This document shows, one piece after another, positions 16,184 through 24,627 of a DNA stretch of 64,000 nt (positions are counted from its first letter, which is position 1; every line of letters starts with the position of its first letter). The position numbers and the translations under genes were made by a program. Under the pieces are notes generated by a model. That model was not told the origin of the DNA, did no database searches, and worked only from the letters and a program-made list of their open reading frames with translations. Source of the stretch: Yersinia hibernica. Its GTDB lineage: Bacteria > Pseudomonadota > Gammaproteobacteria > Enterobacterales > Enterobacteriaceae. The DNA lies in contig NZ_CP032487.1 of the NCBI RefSeq assembly GCF_004124235.1, positions 2,170,001 to 2,234,000 of the forward strand. The letters run 5' to 3'.

Positions 16184-16284
16184 CGCGTCACATCGGATTA
16201 TTTTTACAGCATATAGCGCGTCACAAACCTCTGATTTAGCTAAACAGCCGTTTACAGTATTGACCTGTATAACCTTTTACTTAA

Positions 16285-16304
16285 TACTGTATATAAATAC
16301 AGTA
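16285..16304 (+). promoter_or_regulatory. LexA (SOS) box over a sigma-70 -10
   Basis: TACTGTATATAAATACAGTA matches the LexA consensus TACTGTATATATATACAGTA at 19 of 20 positions, with the CTGT/ACAG arms perfect. A TATAAT -10 (16303-16308) overlaps its right end, so LexA bound here would block the promoter. The ATG at 16320 is 12 bp past the -10. The region has weak -35 candidates only. Confidence 0.9.
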
Positions 16305-16319
16305 TAATAAGGAGCCTGC

Positions 16320-16514
16320 ATGGAACCCGTTGATAAAAGAGAACTAACGCTTTCAAGAATTAAGTTTATTGCTGAAGTTTCGCAAGTTGCACAATGCAGT
16401 AATAGTGAATTTCTTGTCGCTATGTCGTTGATATCAGACCTGACCAGCCAGATAGTCACGAGCCAAAATTATGATGAGATTTTCTATAACGCCGACGGTA
16501 AAAAATCGCACTGA
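16320..16514 (+). CDS. LexA-controlled 64-aa protein in the tum position
   Basis: The ATG is preceded by AAGGAG at 16309-16314. The product is an acidic helical 64-residue protein (LTLSRIKFIAEVSQVAQ and a C-terminal SQNYDEIFYN). It lies after gene A and before cos, directly under the LexA box at 16285-16304. In phage 186, tum occupies this place, is LexA-repressed and encodes the antirepressor that removes CI. Because the CI here has no self-cleavage site, this is the obvious candidate inducer. The protein does not look like known Tum or DinI, so this function is inferred from position and regulation. Confidence 0.6.
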   Translation: MEPVDKRELTLSRIKFIAEVSQVAQCSNSEFLVAMSLISDLTSQIVTSQNYDEIFYNADGKKSH

Positions 16515-16872
16515 TAAATTTCTTATAAGACAATGCGTGTATGGCCTCCCATCGTGATTTGGGCCATGCATGCATATAGTGCATGATTCCGCATGATGAT
16601 CCCCTCCCCTATTTCCCCTGTTAGCGCCAGCCCCGACGCGGATCTCGATGGATCATGCAAGTGCATGAAAAGCGACCTACAAAGCGCGCAGGCGTGGCGG
16701 GGATAGCATTGCGCGCAAAGGGTTTTGATACCCTTATTTATAGATCTTGGGCGGGCCGTGGTGCTGCGTTCGGTTGGGTTGGGAATCAATGCGTGTTCAT
16801 AGGGTGCGAGGGCGTGGCGGGCGTCTGATAGTGTATGGCGCGAGGTGTTGGAATTGCTACTTTTCGGGCATG
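16515..16872. other. cos-region intergenic sequence
   Basis: This non-coding stretch of about 360 bp lies between the early and late halves of the prophage. It holds the cos site (16691-16709), and a second partial match, GGCGTGGCGGGCG, around 16809-16821, is repeated about 117 bp downstream. There are also several ATGCAT and TGCATG repeats near 16560-16665 that could be terminase-binding sites. I see no convincing ORF. Confidence 0.6.
16691..16709 (+). other. cos site (19-nt cohesive-end sequence)
   Basis: GGCGTGGCGGGGATAGCAT, followed by TGCGCGC, differs from the P2 cohesive-end sequence as I remember it (GGCGAGGCGGGGAAAGCAC, then TGCGCGC) at only three bases. It lies between the early region and gene Q, exactly as in P2. 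This is where the P/M terminase cuts the DNA for packaging. Confidence 0.8.
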
Positions 16873-16897
16873 AAAAAGCCGCCCGGTTCGGCGGCTG
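16873..16897 (-). terminator. Rho-independent terminator of the P-Q operon
   Basis: On the minus strand the sequence reads GCCGCCGAACCGGGCGGC followed by a T run. It is placed just after the small leftward ORF that ends at 16910. Confidence 0.8.
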
Positions 16898-16909
16898 TGG
16901 TGTGGTGCT

Positions 16910-17095
16910 TCAATCATCCGACGGTGCTGCAACTATATCGACACTGCAACTATGAGGCTGATATCCACCTAGATCCATTCGCTGACAATAACAACCTGAG
17001 CACACACATTTCCTTGGTGGTTGAGGCGGTGGCGCGGGCCTCTTCACTGTATCACCGGGTTTGTATGGCGGTGGTGTTGGCGCTTTACGTCCCAT
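16910..17095 (-). CDS. 61-aa Pro-rich protein downstream of portal gene
   Basis: The ATG at 17095 is one base from the portal stop and preceded by GAGGATTAAT. The product has a Pro-rich first half (APTPPPYKPGDTVKRPAPPPQPP) and then CVCSGCYC, a possible metal knuckle. A terminator follows directly. The layout makes it the last gene of the leftward P-Q operon. Pro-rich small proteins at this place are known in relatives, but I recall no assigned role. Confidence 0.6.
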   Translation of the reverse strand: MGRKAPTPPPYKPGDTVKRPAPPPQPPRKCVCSGCYCQRMDLGGYQPHSCSVDIVAAPSDD

Positions 17096-17096
17096 A

Positions 17097-18134
17097 TTAA
17101 TCCTCGCTTATCAGTTCATAAGGCTTGAACCGGATCACCTCTTCCCCTATCCAGTTATTCACCTCTTTCAGTCGTTCTTGCAATGGCGTTAACTCGTTAC
17201 GAACAAACACTTGTGAGGCTTTCGCCACGTCACCGAAACCGCCGGTATTGTTGGGAATAATCCCCATCATCTGCGGTGGCACCCGGTGCACACTAAGCAG
17301 GTCGTCGCGGGTGGCATTCTTGATATTAAAAAAGTCATCTTTGGTGGCGACTTCGCTCAACGGTAAAATCTGGATACCGTCTTTTTTGCCATTAGGGGCA
17401 TACATAAACAGGTTGCGGAAGTTGCCTAGCCCTTTGGTGTCACGCATCGCTTTACGCATTGCCTCAATATCGCTGCTACTTTGCGCCGCATCAGTCATAT
17501 ACAGGATGTATCCCGCGTGTGCGCCGTTCTGATAATACTTGCGGCGAAACAGCGTGGCGGCTTCATTGAGCCATGCCGAATTTAAACCGCTGAGGTATTC
17601 CGGTAAACCGTAAAGCTCCTGATTGATATCCGGTTCTATCAGGTGGAAAATGCTCCCGGCGGCGAACAGGTGTTCATCTTTCCAGTTCTGGACAAACCAA
17701 TAGCAATCTTTTTCTAATCCACGGCGGGTGTACTTGGCCGGGCTGGGGTCGAGGCGCAGTGGTGCGCCCAGTTGGTTACGGCGCACCTCTAAAAACGCAT
17801 TGCCGAACACCAGATAATCCAGCGCATAGCGGCTAAATGCCTGCTGACTGAGCATTGCGTGAGGGGTAAATGTGCTTGCCAGTATGTTGCGTTTCACATA
17901 CAGCGGTGAACTATGATGCACCGCCGCCCGAAAGCTGCGCGCCAGTCCGTCAAAGCTGATAGGCGGGTCATACCATTTACCGTTACTGGTGCATTCGATG
18001 TAATCCAGTATTTCCCGCTTGTCGAGCACGGCGGAGGGTTCGCCAAAGGTGAACGCCTCCACCGGCTGCTGTTGGCTGGCGGTGTGATTGGTTACAGGTC
18101 GGCTTAATGCCTTGCGGCCCTTGCGCTTACTCAT
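17097..18134 (-). CDS. Q: Portal protein gpQ
   Basis: A 345-residue protein (P2 Q 344) of the PBSX/P2 portal family. Landmarks are VEAFTFGEP, the YALDYLVFGNAFLEV block, PEYLSGLNSAWLNEAATLFRRKYY, NLFMYAPNGKKDGI and RVPPQMMGIIPNNTGGFGD. Twelve copies form the DNA-entry vertex of the head and hold the terminase. The start at 18134 (MSKRKGRK) is chosen over a longer frame because a GGGGAAG site lies before it and it overlaps the upstream stop by ATGA. Confidence 0.95.
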   Translation of the reverse strand: MSKRKGRKALSRPVTNHTASQQQPVEAFTFGEPSAVLDKREILDYIECTSNGKWYDPPISFDGLARSFRAAVHHSSPLYVKRNILASTFTPHAMLSQQAFSRYALDYLVFGNAFLEVRRNQLGAPLRLDPSPAKYTRRGLEKDCYWFVQNWKDEHLFAAGSIFHLIEPDINQELYGLPEYLSGLNSAWLNEAATLFRRKYYQNGAHAGYILYMTDAAQSSSDIEAMRKAMRDTKGLGNFRNLFMYAPNGKKDGIQILPLSEVATKDDFFNIKNATRDDLLSVHRVPPQMMGIIPNNTGGFGDVAKASQVFVRNELTPLQERLKEVNNWIGEEVIRFKPYELISED

Positions 18135-18895
18135 TTCACTTCCCCTGCATTGTTTGCCGCTTGTGACCAGTCGCACAAATATAAGAGTTTAAAATCATCC
18201 ACCGTCATGTGTTTTTCCAGCCAATCTTTCTTCCAGTCTTTTTCCCATAACGTGCAGCCTTGTTGAATGGCATCATCAGCCGTGACCGATTGACGAAATA
18301 CACCATCAGCACAAAAAACGCCGTTATCTGTGTGTATCACCGGTACTGCTTTTCGTGGGCGGTGTAGTGAACCATTCCAAATCTTGAACGCAGTATGTGA
18401 GCGGGAGGGTGTGGTATAGAGCGTTAAACGATGATTTTTGTGCATCGCTATCCCCTTAGCCATTTGCAGTATTGAACGCGGGTTTTTGGCCCATGCATAT
18501 TCACCCAGGTATACGTTCCCGGCATGAGCGGCTGCGTGGCTGTTTTCACCGTGAAAGGCGATAAGTGCGCCATTACCTAACAACATATTATTCAGCGATA
18601 ATGGGTTCACGTTTACCCCGACTACCCGGCAAAACTCCGCAATAAAGGCGCGGGTCGTCAGAGCGCTATTTCTGGAGCAGGTTAAAAAATGCTGATTGCG
18701 GCCAGTGGCTAGGGCATCCAGTAACGCTTCAAAAGCGAAAAGCCAGTCGGCCCCAATTTGGCGAGATTTGGTGATATTTCGGGCTACGCTGGTCAGCCCC
18801 ACCCGATACCACGTCTTTTGATAGTCAAAGGCTGAGTTTTCGAAGTGTTCGCGCAGGCCGTCAACTTGACCAGCAGTAAAAGTCATTGATTTCAT
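18131..18895 (-). CDS. Terminase ATPase-domain paralogue with lost Walker residues
   Basis: The 254-residue protein aligns with the ATPase half of gpP (gpP residues about 135-370): FDYQKTWY, SRQIGA, EALLDALATGRNQ, the AGNVYLGEYAW position, and CADGVFRQSVTADDA. It lacks the N-terminal HTH and the nuclease domain. SRQIGAT of gpP has become SRQIGAD (44-50), and the LDEYFW Walker B has become LGEYAW (Asp to Gly at 131). Both changes should abolish ATP hydrolysis. It overlaps its neighbours by 4 bp on both sides, so it is in the packaging operon. It may be a structural helper or a decaying duplicate. Confidence 0.8.
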   Translation of the reverse strand: MKSMTFTAGQVDGLREHFENSAFDYQKTWYRVGLTSVARNITKSRQIGADWLFAFEALLDALATGRNQHFLTCSRNSALTTRAFIAEFCRVVGVNVNPLSLNNMLLGNGALIAFHGENSHAAAHAGNVYLGEYAWAKNPRSILQMAKGIAMHKNHRLTLYTTPSRSHTAFKIWNGSLHRPRKAVPVIHTDNGVFCADGVFRQSVTADDAIQQGCTLWEKDWKKDWLEKHMTVDDFKLLYLCDWSQAANNAGEVK

Positions 18896-20664
18896 CCGTA
18901 AAACTCCAAGAAATTAGGGCTATGACCGCCATATGTCGCGGTAAGGGGTTCATTTAACAGGGCGTGCATAATCGCCCACGCCACATCGGCGTGACTGGCT
19001 TCTTCGCTGCGGCTGGCAACATAAGTCGAACTCTTGCCGCTAGCAGTCATGGTTTTGCGAATGGCCATAAATGACTGGGTGATATCGGTGTGGCCAGTGT
19101 CATATTCCAGACGGCCGTTATTAATGGTGTGCTTGGCTTTTAGCACCATGGCGGTTTTGATTTCAGGGGTGTATTTGATTTCCCTTGCTGCCGGGAAGAA
19201 CTGACGCACTAATTGGAAAACGCCTTGGCCGACGGTAGTGGCATCGATACCGATATATTCCACGCAATACTTATGCGTCAGCTCTTCGATATGTTTGGCC
19301 TGCGCTTCAAAATCCATCCCTTTCCACTGGTGGCGCTCCAATACTCGGAACTTGCCGCCCGGCACCAATGGCGGTGCAATCACCGCGCACCCGGCACTGT
19401 CACCGCCGTTGGCCTCGGATGGGTCGTAACCAATCCACACCGGACGATAACCAAACGGCCGCAACGAATACGGGTTGTAGTCTTCCCACTCTTCCAGACT
19501 GTCAACCATGCAAGCCTGCAACTCGGCGAACGGGAACACTGACGCTTGATCGTCGACAAATTCGCACATCAACAGGTTTTGATATTCGGCCGGACTGTAT
19601 TCCAGTGAGAGCTGGTTGAGGTCAAACAGGTTACAACCGCCCGCCAGTGCATCTTCCACCGTCACAATCTGCCGCCACTGACCATCAGCGCACAACGAAC
19701 CACGGGCCAAATGGCTGTGGCTTAAATCCAGTTGAATATGGTCGGATTTATTGCGCCGGCCTTTATTGAATAATTCGCCAGACCAGAACGGATAGGCGCT
19801 GTGGGCCAGACTCGACGGCGTGGAGAAATAGGTGGTACGCCATTTTTTGTGTAGTGACATGCCGCTGGCGACTTTGCGTAATTCCTGAAACTTGGGTATC
19901 CAGAAATATTCGTCAAGATACAGATTGCCGGTGTAGCTCTGCGCGGTGCGCACGTTAGTGCCGAGGAAGAACAGGCGCGCGCCGTTGGGTAACACCATCG
20001 GGTCGCCTTTCAGGTCAACGTCAACCATGCGGGCAAAGTCAATAATGTAGCTTTTGAACACATGCGCCTGTGCCTTACTGGCTGACAGGAATATTTGGTT
20101 ACGTCCGGTGGTGATGGCATCCAACAGCGCTTCACGGGCAAAGAAGAATGTCGCCCCAATCTGGCGTGATTTTAGAATGTTGCGGATACGGTGAGTGAGT
20201 CCGGCCTCAAACCAGTTGCGCTGATAATCAAAGATATTTTCGTGAAAAATGGATTCCAGCTTTTCAACGGCGGATTCACCGAACAGGTTTTTATCCGGGG
20301 TCTTGCGTTCCCCTTTGTTGCGGTTCGCCACATTTGGGTTTAAGTCGGCTTCGCTGCCGGTCTGGCTGTAGCGGTTCACCCGCGCCAACCGTTCAATCTG
20401 GCGGCCTAACAGGTCAATCTCTTTAAAGTCCCGCCCCTCTTTGGCGTCTTTCATGATGAGCTGAATTAACCGCGCTTCCATGCTGGTTTCCACACGGGAA
20501 ATGGGTGCAATGGCGTCCCACCCGTCGCGCTTCTTCCAGCTCTGCACAGTCGGCGATTTCAGGGCCAGCGTGTCCGCAATCTGGCGCACAGAAAAGCCCT
20601 GCCAGTAAAGCAAGGCCGCCTGTCGCCGTGGGTCGCTGATAATGGTGCTCGATGTCGTATTCAT
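18892..20664 (-). CDS. P: Terminase large (ATPase) subunit gpP
   Basis: A 590-residue protein (P2 P 590). It has an N-terminal HTH (GFSVRQIADTLALKSPTVQSWKK, 23-45), the ATPase domain with SRQIGAT (166-172) and YLDEYFW (249-255), and a C-terminal nuclease domain with IGYDPSEANGGDSAG and the YIGIDATTVGQGV box. It drives DNA into the head and cuts at cos with gpM. It is divergent from gene O, and the intergenic region holds the Ogr box at 20711-20730. No frameshift is seen. Confidence 0.95.
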   Translation of the reverse strand: MNTTSSTIISDPRRQAALLYWQGFSVRQIADTLALKSPTVQSWKKRDGWDAIAPISRVETSMEARLIQLIMKDAKEGRDFKEIDLLGRQIERLARVNRYSQTGSEADLNPNVANRNKGERKTPDKNLFGESAVEKLESIFHENIFDYQRNWFEAGLTHRIRNILKSRQIGATFFFAREALLDAITTGRNQIFLSASKAQAHVFKSYIIDFARMVDVDLKGDPMVLPNGARLFFLGTNVRTAQSYTGNLYLDEYFWIPKFQELRKVASGMSLHKKWRTTYFSTPSSLAHSAYPFWSGELFNKGRRNKSDHIQLDLSHSHLARGSLCADGQWRQIVTVEDALAGGCNLFDLNQLSLEYSPAEYQNLLMCEFVDDQASVFPFAELQACMVDSLEEWEDYNPYSLRPFGYRPVWIGYDPSEANGGDSAGCAVIAPPLVPGGKFRVLERHQWKGMDFEAQAKHIEELTHKYCVEYIGIDATTVGQGVFQLVRQFFPAAREIKYTPEIKTAMVLKAKHTINNGRLEYDTGHTDITQSFMAIRKTMTASGKSSTYVASRSEEASHADVAWAIMHALLNEPLTATYGGHSPNFLEFYG

Positions 20665-20710
20665 GCCATTAGGCTACGCGACCAGCCCGACCCTCTGCGC
20701 GTCCTCGCTG

Positions 20711-20730
20711 TTGTGCCAGCCCCGTCACAA
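20711..20730. promoter_or_regulatory. Ogr/Delta activator box of the late P/O promoters
   Basis: TTGTGCCAGCCCCGTCACAA contains TGT-N12-ACA with a 5-bp inverted repeat (TTGTG/CACAA), the P2 late-activator site. It lies between the divergent P and O genes, where P2 has its late promoters. Confidence 0.75.
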
Positions 20731-20809
20731 CGGGCTTTCGTTGTTGCCGCCCCTCTCAGTCTGGAAACTAAGCCCCGTACCAAACAACCCACATTAAATG
20801 GAGCCGCTC

Positions 20810-21664
20810 ATGGCTAAGAAAGTATCAAAATGGTTTCGTATCGGCGTTGAGGGTGATACCTGCGACGGGCGAGTGATTGACGTTGATGATATTAACCAGA
20901 TGGCCGAAACCTTTGACCCGCGTGTCTACGGTTGCCGCATCAATCTGGAACACATAAGAAGTGTGTCACCTGACAGTTCATTCCGCCGTTATGGCGATGT
21001 CGTTGGTCTGAAAGCGGAAACCATTGACGATGATTCAGCGCTTAACGGTAAGCGCGCACTGTTCGCCCAAATCAACCCAACAGATGAACTGGTGCTACTG
21101 AATAAAAGCCGCCAAAAAGTTTATACCTCGATGGAAATTAGCCCGAACTTTGCCAACAGCGGTAAAGCCTATCTGGTCGGTCTGGCCGTGACCGATGACC
21201 CTAATAGCCTTGGCACGGAAATTTTAGAATTCAGCGTCAAAGCCACGCACAACCCACTGGCCTCCCGTAAGTCTCACCCGGATAACCTGTTTTCTGCGGC
21301 GGTTGAAGTGCAACTGGAATTTGAAGACGTGGCCGAGCCGGGTGTTACGTTGCTCAACATGGTGAAGTCAGTATTCAGTCGCAAACAGGCAACAGACGAC
21401 GCCCGCTTTAATGATGTGCATGAGGCAGTTAACGCAGTAGCGGAGCATGTGCAGGGGCATAGCGAAACCATTGAAGCCCGCTTTACGGCCATTGAGAAAA
21501 AGCTCTCTGACCACGTGGTGGAGTTGAAACAAGACATCGACCAAAGCAAGCAAGGGGTTGTCGCGCTGAAAACGCAACTGTCTACCACTGAAAACTTTAG
21601 CCAGACCAAACGGCCGGAGTCCACTGGCGTCAATGGTAAAGCCGAGGTGCTGACCGACTGCTAA
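20810..21664 (+). CDS. O: Capsid scaffolding protein and protease gpO
   Basis: A 284-residue protein (P2 O 284). The first 150 residues are the serine protease with the catalytic Asp19, His48 and Ser107 (TSMEI) all present. The C-terminal part is the helical scaffold, with the FEDVAEPGV linker and a coiled-coil region (DARFNDVHEAVNAVAEHV). It guides assembly of the gpN shell and is then cut. The start ATG 20810 is chosen because GGAG lies 8 bases before it; an ATG at 20798 is upstream. Confidence 0.95.
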   Translation: MAKKVSKWFRIGVEGDTCDGRVIDVDDINQMAETFDPRVYGCRINLEHIRSVSPDSSFRRYGDVVGLKAETIDDDSALNGKRALFAQINPTDELVLLNKSRQKVYTSMEISPNFANSGKAYLVGLAVTDDPNSLGTEILEFSVKATHNPLASRKSHPDNLFSAAVEVQLEFEDVAEPGVTLLNMVKSVFSRKQATDDARFNDVHEAVNAVAEHVQGHSETIEARFTAIEKKLSDHVVELKQDIDQSKQGVVALKTQLSTTENFSQTKRPESTGVNGKAEVLTDC

Positions 21665-21740
21665 CCGGGATTATTGGCCGCCCGTTGTGCGGCCCAATTG
21701 CTATTTCATTAACACGTTATTTAACTGAATCAGGATTATT

Positions 21741-22976
21741 ATGCGCCCAGCAACTCGTTTTAAATTTAATGCCTATCTGACCCGTCAAGCCGAGCTGAAC
21801 GGGGTAGAAACCGGCGACCTGAATAAAAAATTCAGCGTTGAACCTTCCGTCACGCAAACCATCATGACCCGCGTCCAAGAGTCCTCAGAATTTCTGAGCC
21901 GCATCAATATTGTGCCGGTAGCCGAGTTGACCGCCGAAAAAGTGGGCCTGAGTGTGACCGGGTCAATTGCCAGCAATACTGATACTGACGGCGGGGACGA
22001 GCGCGAAACCGCCGAATTTGCCGGGCTGGACAGTGAGAAGTATTTCTGTGAGCAGGTGAACTACGATTTCCACATTCGCTATAACACCCTTGACCTGTGG
22101 GCGCGTTATCAGGATTTCCAGACTCGCTTGCGCGACGCCATTATCAAGCGGCAGGCACTTGACCGCATCATGGCGGGCTTCAATGGCACCCATCGCGCCA
22201 AGACGTCTAATCGTGCACTTAACCCGATGTTGCAGGATATCGCGCCGGGCTGGTTGCAAAAATACCGCACCAATGCGCCAACCCGCGTAATGAGTAACAT
22301 CATCGGTGAAGATGGTGCGGTAGTGTCGGAAAAAATCCGCGTCGGGCATGGCGGTGATTACGTCAATCTGGATGCATTGGTGATGGATGCCACCAATAAC
22401 ATGATTGCTGAATGGCATCAGGAAGACCCTGAACTGGTGGTTATCACGGGTCGCCAGTTGATGCAGGATAAATATTTCCCCATCGTCAATAAAGAGCAGG
22501 AAAACAGCGAAACCCTCGCCGCTGACCTGATTATCAGCCAGAAACGTATCGGTAATTTACCGGCTATCCGTGTACCGTTCTTCCCGGCAAACGCGTTTCT
22601 TATTACCCGCCTCGATAACCTGTCTATTTATTGGCTGGAAGACTCGCACCGCCGCCATATCGATGAGAACGCCAAGCGTGACCGCATCGAAAACTACGAA
22701 TCCATTAAACAGGATTACGTGGTGGAAGATTATGCCTGTGGCTGTCTGGTGGAAAACATCGAGATTTTACCGGCAAAAAGTGGCGGTGAAATCGTCATGG
22801 GTGCAAGCGCGCTGATGGTATCCGATGCCCCGAACTATGACGGCCTAGCGGCTGCGATTATGGCTGCGGTGAACGTTGCAGCTCACCCGAATGAAACCCA
22901 ACCAGAAGCCACCACCGACGCGCAGGCCGCGACGGAAAGCACTACGGAAGCACCGGCAACCAAAGGGAGCAAATAA
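21741..22976 (+). CDS. N: Major capsid protein gpN
   Basis: The 411-residue protein aligns with P2 gpN (357 aa) from RFKFNAYL through GCLVENIEIL. Conserved blocks include RINIVPV, TLDLWARYQDFQ, NPMLQDIAPGWLQKYR and NKEQENSE. The first part should be removed by gpO. About 50 extra residues follow, ending with a low-complexity Thr/Ala/Glu tail (QPEATTDAQAATES). P2 lacks this tail. It may be a surface-exposed extension of the mature shell. An AGGATT site precedes the ATG. Confidence 0.95.
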   Translation: MRPATRFKFNAYLTRQAELNGVETGDLNKKFSVEPSVTQTIMTRVQESSEFLSRINIVPVAELTAEKVGLSVTGSIASNTDTDGGDERETAEFAGLDSEKYFCEQVNYDFHIRYNTLDLWARYQDFQTRLRDAIIKRQALDRIMAGFNGTHRAKTSNRALNPMLQDIAPGWLQKYRTNAPTRVMSNIIGEDGAVVSEKIRVGHGGDYVNLDALVMDATNNMIAEWHQEDPELVVITGRQLMQDKYFPIVNKEQENSETLAADLIISQKRIGNLPAIRVPFFPANAFLITRLDNLSIYWLEDSHRRHIDENAKRDRIENYESIKQDYVVEDYACGCLVENIEILPAKSGGEIVMGASALMVSDAPNYDGLAAAIMAAVNVAAHPNETQPEATTDAQAATESTTEAPATKGSK

Positions 22977-22979
22977 GCC

Positions 22980-23639
22980 ATGTCCAGTCCTGCGCGCCGC
23001 CATTTTATCCAACAGTCGGCTATTGCCGCCTCACAGCAGCGAGATAACCCGCTGCGCCATGCTACCGGCTACGAGCTGATGTTGCTCAAGCTCAATGAAG
23101 ATAAACGCAAGCTGAAACAGGTGCGTTCACAAGAGCGTAAAGCCGAGCTGAAACGGCAGTTATTGCCGGATTACCTGCCGTGGGTATCTGGCGTGTTAAG
23201 TGAGGGGAAAGGCGCGCAGGACGCCATTTTAATGACGGTCATGATTTGGCGTCTGGATGCCGGGGATATCCCCGGCGCACTGGATATCGCCCGTTATGCC
23301 CTGCGTTATCAGTTAGTGCCGACCGACCGCTTTACCCGCTCGACGGCTTACCTGATTGCTGAGGAAGTCGCGGACGCTGCGGCGCGCGCCTATGCCACCG
23401 GTAAACCGGTTGATGTTGACCCTCTGCTGCAAACCATTGAGCTGATGGAAGATGAAGACATGCCCGACCAAGTGCGCGCCAAACTGCACAAAATGACCGG
23501 CTATGTGCTGCGTGACAGTGACCGGGGCGAACTGGCCCTAAGCCACCTCCACCGCGCACTCCAACTGCACACCGGTTGTGGCGTCAAGAAAGACATTGAG
23601 CGGTTGGCCGTGAAGTTAAAGAACGCCGCCAGCCGCTAA
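22980..23639 (+). CDS. M: Terminase small subunit gpM
   Basis: The 219-residue protein (P2 M 247) starts 3 bp after the N stop. It contains SPARRHFIQQ, PWVSGVL and a helix-rich C-terminus with LSHLHRALQLHTGCGVKKDIERL. This is the P2 small terminase family. It recognises cos and partners gpP in cutting and packaging. The late head operon is continuous here. Confidence 0.95.
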   Translation: MSSPARRHFIQQSAIAASQQRDNPLRHATGYELMLLKLNEDKRKLKQVRSQERKAELKRQLLPDYLPWVSGVLSEGKGAQDAILMTVMIWRLDAGDIPGALDIARYALRYQLVPTDRFTRSTAYLIAEEVADAAARAYATGKPVDVDPLLQTIELMEDEDMPDQVRAKLHKMTGYVLRDSDRGELALSHLHRALQLHTGCGVKKDIERLAVKLKNAASR

Positions 23640-23738
23640 CCCGAACGCTCCCCGAGCCGGGCGGCACGATGGCCGCAACAGGTTTGACCTTGTTAACGCC
23701 ATCGTCCACCGCCCACCCATTCTGATATTGAGGTTGCC

Positions 23739-24212
23739 ATGACCACTGTTGTTATCCCCGCGCCACGGCCAGACAAAACGGCCGAACCGGTGATTGAAAA
23801 TACCTTTTTCTGGCCTGCGGTTGACCCGATAAAACTGCGTGAGCTGCTGCGCCTTGAGGGCACCGTCACCGCCGAGCGCCTGCGTTTCACCATTAAGGGC
23901 GCAATCGCAGAGGTTAATGCCGAGCTGTACGAGTACCGCCGTGACCAGATGGCCGCTGGTTTTAAAACATTGGCCGAGGTGCAGGCCGAGCAACTGGACG
24001 GCGAAAGCATCTTGTTAGCCGAGTACCAGCGGGCGGTCTGCGCCATTACTGCCGCCTTACTGGCCGAACGTTATCGCGGCTATGACGCCAGCGCGCGCGG
24101 TGATAAACGTGCGGAGGCCATTGAAAGCACCGTTGATGAGTTGTGGCGTGATGCGCGGATTAGCATTCGCAACATTGCCGGTAAGCCTCACAACATTATT
24201 GGCCTTATCTGA
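23739..24212 (+). CDS. L: Head completion protein gpL
   Basis: A 157-residue protein (P2 L 169) with FFWPAVDPIKLRELLRLEGTVTAERL in the first third and RYRGYDASARGDKRAEA in the last third. It matches P2 gpL, which closes the DNA-filled head for tail joining. The stop overlaps the start of X (TGATG). The 99 bp before it have no coding content. Confidence 0.95.
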   Translation: MTTVVIPAPRPDKTAEPVIENTFFWPAVDPIKLRELLRLEGTVTAERLRFTIKGAIAEVNAELYEYRRDQMAAGFKTLAEVQAEQLDGESILLAEYQRAVCAITAALLAERYRGYDASARGDKRAEAIESTVDELWRDARISIRNIAGKPHNIIGLI

Positions 24213-24415
24213 TGCAGGTCAACGCGTTGCAAGGCGACACGCTCGACGCATTGTGCTGGCGCTATTACGGCCGCACCCAAGATGTGCTGGAGCAAGTCTA
24301 TGACGCGAATCCGGGGCTGTCGGAACTGGGGGCCATTCTGCCCCATGGTTATCCGGTGGAGTTGCCCGACATGGCCCCGGCGGCCCAACGTGAAACCGTT
24401 CAATTATGGGATTGA
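24212..24415 (+). CDS. X: Tail protein gpX
   Basis: A 67-residue protein (P2 X 67) with LDALCWRYYGRTQDVLEQVYDANPGL and LPHGYPVELPD, resembling a short LysM-type peptide. It is needed for tail assembly in P2. Its ATG overlaps the L stop. Confidence 0.9.
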   Translation: MQVNALQGDTLDALCWRYYGRTQDVLEQVYDANPGLSELGAILPHGYPVELPDMAPAAQRETVQLWD

Positions 24416-24417
24416 AA

Positions 24418-24627
24418 ATGGAGAAAATCAGCTCTGCGGTAGCCTATGTCTTTGCGCTGCTGTTGGCGTTTATTGGCGCACTGAGTCCGCAAGATATCGC
24501 GTTTTATGTGGCGGCGGTGGCCGCTGCGGCGACCTGTCTTATTAATTGGTACTACCGGCGCAAGAGCTATTTCTTGCTGAAAGAAGTGGTTATCAGGCGG
24601 GAGGTGTTCGATGAACTCAATCGTTAA
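24418..24627 (+). CDS. Phage holin (two-helix, HP1-like)
   Basis: A 69-residue membrane protein with two hydrophobic segments (about residues 7-23 and 31-44) and a very basic loop (NWYYRRKSY) on the C-terminal side. It occupies the place of P2 Y (93 aa) but looks more like the short HP1-type holin family. It would pore the inner membrane to release or activate the endolysin. It overlaps the endolysin start by 17 bp. The ribosome site is weak. Confidence 0.75.
   Translation: MEKISSAVAYVFALLLAFIGALSPQDIAFYVAAVAAAATCLINWYYRRKSYFLLKEVVIRREVFDELNR

Noticed and set aside
16181..16215. GTGACGCGTCAC palindromes as a cos or replication origin
   Set aside because: The cos sequence is elsewhere (16691), and P2-type origins lie in gene A. 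It may be a control site, but nothing supports a specific call.
16747..17100. 117-aa + strand ORF across the cos side
   Set aside because: It is antisense to the Pro-rich small gene and its terminator, with improbable composition.
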